Source: an uncultured Bryobacterales bacterium | Lineage (GTDB): Bacteria > Acidobacteriota > Terriglobia > Bryobacterales > Bryobacteraceae | Direction of reading: 5' to 3' | Assembly (NCBI GenBank): GCA_937859895.1 | Contig: CALMAV010000519.1 | Coordinates: 1-7,946 of the forward strand | DNA length: 7,946 nt | Part shown: one piece after another, positions 1-5,221 of the stretch | Numbering within the stretch: position 1 is the stretch's first letter | How the letters are laid out: the number at the start of each line of letters is the position of its first letter | Position numbers and translations under genes: made by a program | The notes under the pieces: model-generated | Told to the model about the DNA's origin: nothing | Seen by the model: the letters and a program-made list of their open reading frames with translations, nothing else | Database searches by the model: none

Positions 1-1
1 G

Positions 2-376
2 GGTGACTTCGATAATGACGGCGCCCTGGATGCGCTGATTGCCAATAATGGCGGCCCTCCTGTGCTACTGAAGAACAAAGCAGCACGAGGAAACGGGTGG
101 CTCGGATTGCGACTGGAGGGTGTTGTCGCAAACCGCGATGCGATTGGCGCACGTATTGTGTGGAAGGTAAACGGAAAGGTTTACGGACGCTTGAAAAACG
201 GTGGAGGGAGCTATCTGTCATCCCACGATTGCCGTGAAATTCTTGGCATCGGCAAGGCGTCTCAAGTGGACGAATTCGAAATTCACTGGCCCGCCCCTAG
301 TAAGCAGGTAGACCGCTTTACGAACGTACCGGCTAACCGATACGTCCGTATCGTAGAGGGCAAAGGTCTGAGCTAA
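2..376 (+). CDS. FG-GAP/ASPIC-UnbV (CRTAC1-type) protein, C-terminal end (5' cut by window)
   Basis: The frame is open from base 2 to the TAA at 374-376, giving 124 residues with no start in the window; the GTG at 62 lies inside the gene and is not the start. Visible residues begin with GDFDNDGALDALIANN, a calcium-loop-type FG-GAP/VCBS repeat (DxDNDGxxD). About 90 residues of an ASPIC/UnbV domain follow: GWLGLRLEG, NRDAIGA, SYLSSHD, LGIGKA, EIHWP, and a closing NVPANRYV. Proteins of this type are usually large, secreted or outer-surface beta-propeller proteins, often TPR-linked, and their molecular function is mostly unknown. The stop lies 18 nt from the stop of the convergent oxidoreductase gene. 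The family call is confident; the substrate or partner is unknown. Confidence 0.9.
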   Translation, partial: GDFDNDGALDALIANNGGPPVLLKNKAARGNGWLGLRLEGVVANRDAIGARIVWKVNGKVYGRLKNGGGSYLSSHDCREILGIGKASQVDEFEIHWPAPSKQVDRFTNVPANRYVRIVEGKGLS

Positions 377-394
377 AACAGGCTCTCAGCCGGT

Positions 395-1543
395 CTAGTT
401 CTTTGGATTTTTCTCCACGCCTCGCGCGGGATTTGGTGCATTGACCATTTGTGGCGTTTTCACGGCGCCGAGTGTCTGCTCTTGCTTTGGATCAATGCGA
501 CGCTGGATGTTTACCGCTTCGACCTTCTCGAAGCGCCCTGACTGAAGGCTGCGGACAATCGCCTCAATCACTCGAACATCAGCGAGTCCTTCGTAGCCGT
601 CTGCTTCCGGATCGGTTCCATCGATGATGCATTGGGAGAAGTACTTCATCTCACCGCCAAAGTGATCGGTGTTTTTGAAAGCTTCGTGCTTCTCTTTCTT
701 GTCGTATTTGGCGAACTCTTCCAGTGGTTGGCCATACATGTAGCTCGGGTTCAGTTCCAGAGTGCCCTTGGTGCCAACAACTCGATAAGTATCAATAGGG
801 TTACCAAAGTAGGAAATCGTGAACTGGGCGAGCCGATCGTTCGGGAAACGTAGGATCACGCTTACCGTGTCATCAAAGCCGACGAAGCCGGCCTCAGGGT
901 GCCGCGTACTCGTCGCGAAGGCTTCCAGGGGCTCGTCATTAAACAGGTTTCGGACTCCGTTAATTGGATACGGACCTATGTCAAAAATCGGCCCGGCTTC
1001 AATGCCGCTATGCGCCCGGTGGTTGGCTACATCGACCATTTGGCAGAAGGTTGAAGTGAACAGGTGAACTTCACCCAGATCCCCGGATCGTACCTTCTTG
1101 ATCGCATCAATGGTGGCGGGTTCGAAGTGGAGCCGGTAAGCCACCATCAGCTTTGCGCCCGAACGTTTCTGTGCCGCCAGAATTTCTTCGCACTTCTCAG
1201 AACTGACCTCCATAGGCTTCTCCAGCAGCACGTGGATACCTGCTTCCAGCGCGGGCACTGCAAACTCTGCATGTCGCCAATTCGGAGTCGCAATGTAGAG
1301 CGCGTCGACGTTGCCTGAGCGAATCAGTTGATCAAACTGCTCGTAAGAGTACGTCTCTTGAGCGTCATACTTTTTCGAAAGCTTCTCTGCCTTTTCCGGA
1401 TCGCTGGTTACAAGGGCAGTGATCTCCGAATTGCCAGTATGCTCAACTCCGGGCATCATTGCTTCCTGGGAGATATTGCCCAAGGCTACAATCCCATACC
1501 GTACTTTCTTGGCCTTCAGGCCTAATGCTTCTGCAATGCTCAT
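395..1543 (-). CDS. Gfo/Idh/MocA family NAD(P)-dependent oxidoreductase, GFOR-like
   Basis: Complete 382-residue protein. The N-terminal Rossmann fold starts at GIVALGNIS (residues 17-25), the family's variant of GxGxxG. ATPNWRHAEF (85-94) and the hallmark EKP (108-110) follow, then YRLHFEP (136-142), and DIGPYPIN (187-194), which carries the Asp/Tyr expected near the active site. Residues 135-340 form the C-terminal alpha/beta substrate domain. Such enzymes oxidise or reduce sugars and derivatives with bound NAD(P); the best resemblance is to glucose-fructose oxidoreductase-like members, but the substrate cannot be read from sequence. No signal peptide or twin-arginine motif is seen, so it is probably cytoplasmic. 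The last 35 residues are a Pro/Asn/Lys-rich tail. The ATG at 1543 is the first start after an in-frame TGA 48 nt upstream. No clear Shine-Dalgarno precedes it; an inverted repeat occupies the leader. Confidence 0.93.
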   Translation of the reverse strand: MSIAEALGLKAKKVRYGIVALGNISQEAMMPGVEHTGNSEITALVTSDPEKAEKLSKKYDAQETYSYEQFDQLIRSGNVDALYIATPNWRHAEFAVPALEAGIHVLLEKPMEVSSEKCEEILAAQKRSGAKLMVAYRLHFEPATIDAIKKVRSGDLGEVHLFTSTFCQMVDVANHRAHSGIEAGPIFDIGPYPINGVRNLFNDEPLEAFATSTRHPEAGFVGFDDTVSVILRFPNDRLAQFTISYFGNPIDTYRVVGTKGTLELNPSYMYGQPLEEFAKYDKKEKHEAFKNTDHFGGEMKYFSQCIIDGTDPEADGYEGLADVRVIEAIVRSLQSGRFEKVEAVNIQRRIDPKQEQTLGAVKTPQMVNAPNPARGVEKNPKN

Positions 1544-1552
1544 AATGTCTAC

Positions 1553-1582
1553 AAGAAAGACGGCACTCTTGTGCGCTTTCTT
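1553..1582 (-). promoter_or_regulatory. Inverted repeat in the leader of the oxidoreductase gene
   Basis: Outer arms AAGAAAG (1553-1559) and CTTTCTT (1576-1582) are exact complements and enclose a second perfect stem, GCAC-tctt-GTGC (1563-1574). In the minus-strand transcript this hairpin ends 9 nt before the ATG at 1543, exactly where a ribosome binding site would lie. It could be a repressor operator or an RNA hairpin that controls translation. The sequence shows only the symmetry; the role is inference. Confidence 0.35.
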
Positions 1583-1820
1583 TCATTGAACATTAAGGCT
1601 TCTTGTGCCTGGGCTTCAAGCTCCAACTTCTTCGTTACCCGGAAATCTGCCTATGTGATGTTGAAGGTGAACCAGGTAATCCTCTAGGAGGAAACGTAGG
1701 GTTACCGGAGCACTCTCCCCGATCCGGCACAGGGGGTCGAGGTGCTCTTGGGAATGCGCTCCACCACTTTGCACAGTAGTTGGTTCTGCCCGGAGCCAGG
1801 GCAAAAATTCCAAACACCAG

Positions 1821-2117
1821 GTGATCGCTGATCTGTGGGAGCGCAACTGGCCGCGGGTGATCCCGTACTTCGACTTTCCCAAAGAGATCCGCGAGATCAT
1901 CTATACGACCAACGCAGTGGAGTCGTTGCACATGAGTTGGCGCAAGGTGACAAAGAATCGTAGGTCGTTCCCGACTAAGGAAGCAGCCATGAAGCTGTTG
2001 TAGTTAGCGTTGCAGAAGGTGTTTAAAAAGTGGCATGCCGTGCAGGGCTGGCGGGAAGTGTTGCGTCAGCTTGCTATTCGCTGGCCCGAACGCATGGAAC
2101 AGGCGCAGGTTGGCTAA
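1821..2117 (+). pseudogene. IS256 (Mutator-type) transposase, C-terminal remnant with internal stop
   Basis: The frame from 1821 reads VIADLWERNWPRVIPYFDFP, then EIREIIYTTNAVESLH, the IS256 signature whose Glu is the last member of the DDE catalytic triad, then a WRKVTKNRRSFPT segment. A TAG at 2001-2003 stands where the family normally has Tyr (KLL-stop-LAL, usually KLLYLAL). The same frame then continues with LALQKVFKKWHAVQGWREVL to a natural TAA at 2115-2117. About 98 codons remain of a transposase that is normally around 400 residues, so the first two catalytic Asp residues are gone. Homology fades upstream of 1821; a weak in-frame match (GKNSKHQ) may extend it to about 1800. Not functional. 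Confidence 0.88.
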
Positions 2118-2238
2118 GAAGCATGAGCAGCGCGTTCACCGACACGGCACTCAATGGTGGGAAAACAGCTGCGGCAGCCAGGAATAGGGATCCCTTTCCC
2201 GTTTCCCTAGAGAAAGCCGGGGCGGGTGGTGAGCGGAT

Positions 2239-2279
2239 GGAGACATCGGTTACAAATCAGTGCAGAGACAGGGGTGACA
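2239..2279. repeat. Two imperfect 16-nt direct repeats, 25-nt period
   Basis: Copy 1 is GGAGACATCGGTTACA (2239-2254) and copy 2 is AGAGACAGGGGTGACA (2264-2279), identical at 12 of 16 positions. From memory, short tandem motifs of this kind (on the other strand GTAACC-n-ATGTCTCC) occur near the ends of some IS481 elements, so this may be the worn end of such an element. No full-length terminal repeat was found, and the link to the IS481 transposase at 2985-3516 is inference. Confidence 0.4.
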
Positions 2280-2352
2280 GCACAACGGTCTCGAAGGGAA
2301 TTATTTATGATGACGCTTGTGTTCGTCAACCGGACAAGGTAGTCTGAACCCA

Positions 2353-2496
2353 CTTGAGCAGAGGATGAGGCTCTGCAGGGACGCAACCTGAGCGCCGCCT
2401 CAAGCACCGGAATGACTTGGGGCAGTTTATCTGTCCCAAGCTTCGCGATGATTCCGGCCGGAAAGCGTTAATCCCGAGGTATGGGGCGGAGCCCCA
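2353..2496. other. Cluster of stem-loops, possible structured RNA or element end
   Basis: Within 144 non-coding bases lie several symmetric elements. CTTGAG (2353-2358) pairs with CTCAAG (2399-2404) around a GCAGAG/CTCTGC hairpin (2358-2376); the outer and inner stems share base 2358. CTTGGGGCAG (2416-2425) pairs over 10 bp, with one G-U, with CTGTCCCAAG (2431-2440). TTCCGGCCGGAA (2452-2463) is a perfect palindrome. TGGGGC-gga-GCCCCA lies at 2482-2496. None is followed by a U-run, so they are not ordinary terminators. I do not recognise a known RNA family. Confidence 0.35.
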
Positions 2497-2543
2497 GGAA
2501 AAATCATGCTCGAAAGCACATCACGACAGGCGCTTCCACGTCG

Positions 2544-2548
2544 AAGGA
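2544..2548 (+). promoter_or_regulatory. Ribosome binding site before ATG 2556
   Basis: AAGGA lies 7 nt upstream of ATG 2556. It is the best Shine-Dalgarno match in the region and is the main reason to place the original start of the small hypothetical gene at 2556, in a frame that now needs a one-base correction to reach the conserved part. Confidence 0.45.
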
Positions 2549-2555
2549 CATCGGA

Positions 2556-2886
2556 ATGGTCATGTTAGGTTCTTCTCAGTGGGTTCGGTATCGAATTACA
2601 AGACGAATGGGGCGGAAAGATTGAGGGCGTTTATGATCCCAAGAATCTGCTTAATGCCCTCCTTCCAGACATCAATGCTGACATTTTTCCAATGCTTTCG
2701 TCTATTGACCCCTATGGGGACACGACGTTCAACTATCTGCAAATGAGACGCTTCCTGCAGGAGTGGACGGAAGTGAGTACGAAAGCAAAGAGCCCAGAAG
2801 GAAAGGATCTGTTTTCGAAGATTGAGCACCTCGCCAGCCGTTGTCAACACGAGGTGCATGTCTACTTGAAGTTTATAGGCGATTGA
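2556..2886 (+). pseudogene. Small hypothetical protein, probable frameshift near its 5' end
   Basis: From 2569 the frame is open to the TGA at 2884-2886 and reads like a real protein: GIELQDEWGGKIEGVYDPKN, then a Leu-rich stretch, SSIDPYGDTTFNYLQMRRFL, and an ending HEVHVYLKFIGD. It resembles small conserved hypothetical proteins of about 100-110 residues with no assigned function. No ATG, GTG or TTG occurs in frame until the ATG at 2692, which would discard 41 plausible residues, and a TAG at 2566 closes the frame upstream. In another frame, ATG 2556 stands 7 nt after AAGGA (2544-2548). Removing one G from the run at 2581-2583 would join it in frame (MVMLGSSQW-FGIELQ). So either the gene is frameshifted or translation starts at 2692 and makes a 64-residue product. 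The - strand frame at 2596-2982 is judged to be its shadow. Confidence 0.6.
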
Positions 2887-2948
2887 CCCATCGAATGGTA
2901 GCGGCGCTCTAAGCCGGTTCGCGTCGGCTGTCCTATATTCAGAGCGGC

Positions 2949-2986
2949 GGGACAGGTTTGCAAGCCTATCCCTTATCTTCATTTCT
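2949..2986 (+). terminator. Weak candidate terminator after the small hypothetical gene
   Basis: GGGACAGGT pairs with GCCTATCCC (2949-2972) with one C/A mismatch and one G-U, around a short TTGCAA-centred loop. A T-rich but broken tract, TTATCTTCATTTCT (2973-2986), follows. It lies about 60 nt after the stop at 2886 and also sits at the convergent end of the IS481 remnant, so it could be part of that element's end instead. Confidence 0.3.
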
Positions 2987-3516
2987 ATCGCACTCGCGTA
3001 AACCTCTTCCAGTAGGTGTCTACTTCGCCAAGCAGCATGTCGCAGAAGTAGAGCTCGTACAGATCTTCTATTCGTAGTAGACCAAGAAGCTCGCGGGACA
3101 AAGCTTCGCTTATGTAAACAAATGCCCCGCCTATTTTGATGTCTCCGTTATGTTTGATTCTGCGCACGATGAGTTCCTGATCATATTGAGGATCCGGCAC
3201 AGTGTTCGGAAATGCTCGCGCGCTCGCAACATAGACTGATTGAGGCGTTGCAACGACAGTGCCTCGTGAGGCTGGCGCTCATTAAAGCATTGACGAAAAT
3301 CGTCGCAGCGATCTTGCTGCTCGCGAAGCGTGACCGCCGGTGGCTTTGCTGTGTCTTCTTTAAGTGTCCGATGCATTCGTTCGTGGCGGCCGTTTTGCTG
3401 CGGCTCGCCAGGTTCGATTCTTTCGTGCACAATACCCAATCGCCTCCACTTCGCGGAAAGGCGGCTAAGCCGCAGGACGGTTGTGTCGCGAAGGGCGGGC
3501 CATAGTACAAGTACAA
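2985..3516 (-). pseudogene. IS481-type transposase (rve integrase core), C-terminal half with two frameshifts
   Basis: Three frames on the minus strand join into one protein. First is YGPPFATQPSCGL (about 3507-3466), then SRLSAKWRRLGIVHERIEPG, EPQQNGRHERMHRTLKEDTA and NERQPHEALSLQ (3466-3248), then TPQSVYVASARAFPNTVPDP, ELIVRRIKHNGDIK and FVYISEALSRELLGL to the TAG at 2985. Adding one A at each join (GGCTTAGCC near 3466, GCAACGCC near 3248) restores the frame. The Glu of QNGRHE is the final catalytic acid of the DDE triad. The middle Asp, normally in DNGPPF, is Tyr here (YYGPPF), and the N-terminal helix-turn-helix and first Asp are absent. A TGA at 3517-3519 lies directly before the remnant. 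Dead element; the rest of the transposase would have lain to the right. Confidence 0.88.
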
Positions 3517-3592
3517 TCAAAAAGTGGGTAATTAAGACTCTACCCTCCTTGTGCAGTTCTGATACTGTCTTCTTGCTTGGTGCTGCCCAACG

Positions 3593-3811
3593 TTAACTTG
3601 GAGTACCCGAGCTACTTGGCTCCTCCTTGGATTGGCACTGCACGCAGGTCAACTTATGTCCAAAAAATTCGAGTCGTCCTTCTTCGGTTAGCACCCATGG
3701 CCGCATCGTCCACGGAGGGTTGTGCCGTACGTGGCGCGTGTGGCCGCACTCCAATGCCGCAACCCAGTCACCGACCTTGTCCTGGTGAAAGCCCGTGATG
3801 CTTCGTTCCAA
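3593..3811 (-). CDS. DUF3565-type small Cys/His protein
   Basis: 72 residues, beginning ERSITGFHQDKVGDWVAALE, then CGHTRHVRHNPPW (22-34), RPWVLTEEGR (37-46) and LTCVQC (54-59), matching the short DUF3565 family. Cys22, His24, Cys56 and Cys59 form a plausible zinc site; the function of the family is unknown to me. The start must be the TTG at 3811, since an in-frame TAA lies one codon further upstream and the conserved ITGFHQD begins at residue 5. Only a weak GCAGGGC resembles a ribosome binding site. It begins 36 nt after the stop of the response regulator and is probably the last gene of that operon. Its Ser/Pro-rich C-terminus ends at the border of the IS graveyard, so that edge may have been altered by insertion. 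Confidence 0.82.
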   Translation of the reverse strand: MERSITGFHQDKVGDWVAALECGHTRHVRHNPPWTMRPWVLTEEGRLEFFGHKLTCVQCQSKEEPSSSGTPS

Positions 3812-3847
3812 AGTTTAGGCGCCCTGCAAATGATTACTACGTCTGGC

Positions 3848-5221
3848 TCAATCGCCTTCTTTGGGTACAATGCCCAGCTTTTTCATCTTTCTATAAAGAT
3901 TGCTGCGCTCCAGCCCCAGTAACTCTGACGCGCGTGTCACGTTGCCGCCTGTTTCTTCCAGCTTGCGCAAGATGTAGTCGCGTTCCGCACTCTCTTTCAC
4001 TTCCTGCAAGCTTCCGAAGCCGTCGGACGGTCGTGTTTGCTGGGCTTTGCGCGCGCTCTCCAGAGGTAGATGACGGACGTCGATTCGCTGCTGCGGGTAC
4101 AGAATCACCATCCGCTCCATCAGATTGCGTAACTCGCGGACGTTCCCTGGCCAGTGATACGCCATCAGAGCAGCCAGCGCCGCCTCGCTTAACTCCTTTG
4201 CTGGACGCCCGTAGGCCTTTGAGTATTCTTTCAAGAAATGGTTCGCAAGAACCGGCACGTCTTCGGTTCGCTCTCGTAGTGGCGAGACCGTAAAGGGAAT
4301 CACGTTGAGCCGATAAAACAGATCCTCGCGAAAATTGCCGCGCTCAATCTCTTTTTCCAGATTCTTATTCGTTGCGGCAATGACACGCGCATCTACCTGG
4401 ATCGAATGAGGAGCCCCTACTGGTTCGAAGCGATGCTCGTCCAGTGCTCGCAGAACTTTGGCTTGCGTTCGCAGACTCATGTCACCCACTTCGTCGAGAA
4501 AGAACGTTCCGCCGTGGGCTTTCTGTAGCTTTCCGATTTTATGGTCTGCGCTTCCATCCAGGTTCGTCCGGCGATAGCCAAACAACTCGGTCTCAATCTG
4601 GTCTTCGGGCAGGGCAGCGCAGTTCACCTCGACGAATGGACCTTTGGCGCGCAGGCTCGCCTGGTGAATCGCACGAGCAAACAGCTCTTTGCCGGTCCCA
4701 CTTTCGCCATAAATTAAGACCCGGCCATTGGTCCCCGCCATCAGCTTTAGCTGCTGACGCAGGGCTTTCATAGGAACACTATCGCCGAGAATATCTGGAG
4801 TCCCTGAATCTTCACGCAGCCGCTCCACTTCCAGATTCAGCCGGCGTTGCTTTACTGCGTTACCCAGCACCACGCTGACTTTCTCAATGGTCAACGGCTT
4901 TTCGACAAAATCAAATGCCCCGAGCTTAGTAGCTTTGACAGCGGTCTCAATGTTGCCGTGGCCGGAGATCATGATTACGGCTGGGCGCGACCCAGGCGGT
5001 AACTCCTGTATGCGCGCGAGTGTCGCCAAGCCATCGATGCCCGGCATCCAAATGTCCAGCAAAACCGCTTCATAGGCAGCGCGCCCTAGCTCCTGCAGAC
5101 AAGCCTCACCTGTACTCACCGCATTACAGTCATAGTTCTCGTCCGACAACACCCCGCGGAGAGACTGGCGAATGTTTGCCTCGTCGTCGACAATGAGTAC
5201 CTTGGGCCCGCGAATAGGCAT
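3848..5221 (-). CDS. ntrX: NtrX-like response regulator: receiver, AAA+ ATPase, Fis-type HTH
   Basis: 457 residues. The receiver (about 7-125) has acidic pair Asp12/Asp13, phospho-acceptor Asp56 (LLDIWMP), Ser86 and Lys108. The AAA+ domain (about 145-385) has Walker A GESGTGKE (172-179), ELFG (212-215), Walker B FFLDEVGD (240-247), an ATNKNLE sensor I stretch (283-289), RED-LFYRL with candidate Arg finger (298-305), PLRER (314-318) and WPGNVREL sensor II (357-364). The Fis-like HTH (about 410-450) ends in ASELLGLERSNLYRKMKKLG. Where sigma-54 activators have GAFTGA this protein has TNLDGS (219-224), so classical sigma-54 contact is unlikely. NtrX proteins are known to diverge at this motif, which fits the pairing with an NtrY-like kinase. 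Its ATG overlaps the kinase stop by one base (TAATG), implying translational coupling. Target genes are unknown. Confidence 0.92.
   Translation of the reverse strand: MPIRGPKVLIVDDEANIRQSLRGVLSDENYDCNAVSTGEACLQELGRAAYEAVLLDIWMPGIDGLATLARIQELPPGSRPAVIMISGHGNIETAVKATKLGAFDFVEKPLTIEKVSVVLGNAVKQRRLNLEVERLREDSGTPDILGDSVPMKALRQQLKLMAGTNGRVLIYGESGTGKELFARAIHQASLRAKGPFVEVNCAALPEDQIETELFGYRRTNLDGSADHKIGKLQKAHGGTFFLDEVGDMSLRTQAKVLRALDEHRFEPVGAPHSIQVDARVIAATNKNLEKEIERGNFREDLFYRLNVIPFTVSPLRERTEDVPVLANHFLKEYSKAYGRPAKELSEAALAALMAYHWPGNVRELRNLMERMVILYPQQRIDVRHLPLESARKAQQTRPSDGFGSLQEVKESAERDYILRKLEETGGNVTRASELLGLERSNLYRKMKKLGIVPKEGD

Larger units (their letters stand above)
2118..2543. other. Non-coding stretch between IS256 remnant and small hypothetical gene
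   Basis: About 425 nt in which no frame on either strand gives a protein I recognise. The open frames here (for example + 2030-2347 and - 2207-2407) are low-complexity and start inside or run through the transposase remnant. What it does hold is an imperfect repeat at 2239-2279 and a series of stem-loops at 2353-2496, listed separately. It is probably IS flank or old insertion debris. Confidence 0.5.
1583..3592. mobile_element. Graveyard of insertion-sequence remnants
   Basis: This stretch between two well-preserved gene blocks holds two unrelated broken transposases, IS256-type on + and IS481-type on -, plus short repeats, hairpins and one small, apparently damaged gene. No intact open reading frame of transposase length exists and I found no matching pair of terminal inverted repeats or target duplications. 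The outer limits are set by the neighbouring genes, not by element ends. It is best read as serial insertions followed by deletion and decay. Positions 1583-1796 (about 210 nt) contain no gene I can support. Confidence 0.6.

Noticed and set aside
368..389. CTGAG...CTCAG inverted repeat between the two convergent genes as a terminator
   Set aside because: The stem is only 5 bp with a 12-nt loop, and neither strand has a T-run directly after it.
1687..1692. Perfect AGGAGG as a ribosome binding site
   Set aside because: No ATG, GTG or TTG follows within a usable distance and no coding frame starts there.
1708..1747. GAGCAC/GTGCTC inverted repeat with inner CCCC/GGGG
   Set aside because: The arms are short, the loop is long and there is no link to an element end or gene; too weak to list as a feature.
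1616..1931. Two overlapping minus-strand open frames of 94 and 98 codons
   Set aside because: Both run antisense into the IS256 remnant and show no recognisable family; they are judged to be chance frames.
2030..2347. 105-codon plus-strand open frame
   Set aside because: It starts inside the IS256 transposase in a different frame, has skewed composition and no motif.
2596..2982. 128-codon open frame on the minus strand
   Set aside because: It lies opposite the small + strand gene, whose translation looks far more protein-like. Its own product has no recognisable motif and runs through the candidate terminator.
1721..3202. The 12-mer GATCCGGCACAG occurs at 1721-1732 and 3191-3202
   Set aside because: One repeated 12-mer is expected by chance in about 8 kb, the flanks do not match, and the second copy is coding sequence of the IS481 transposase.
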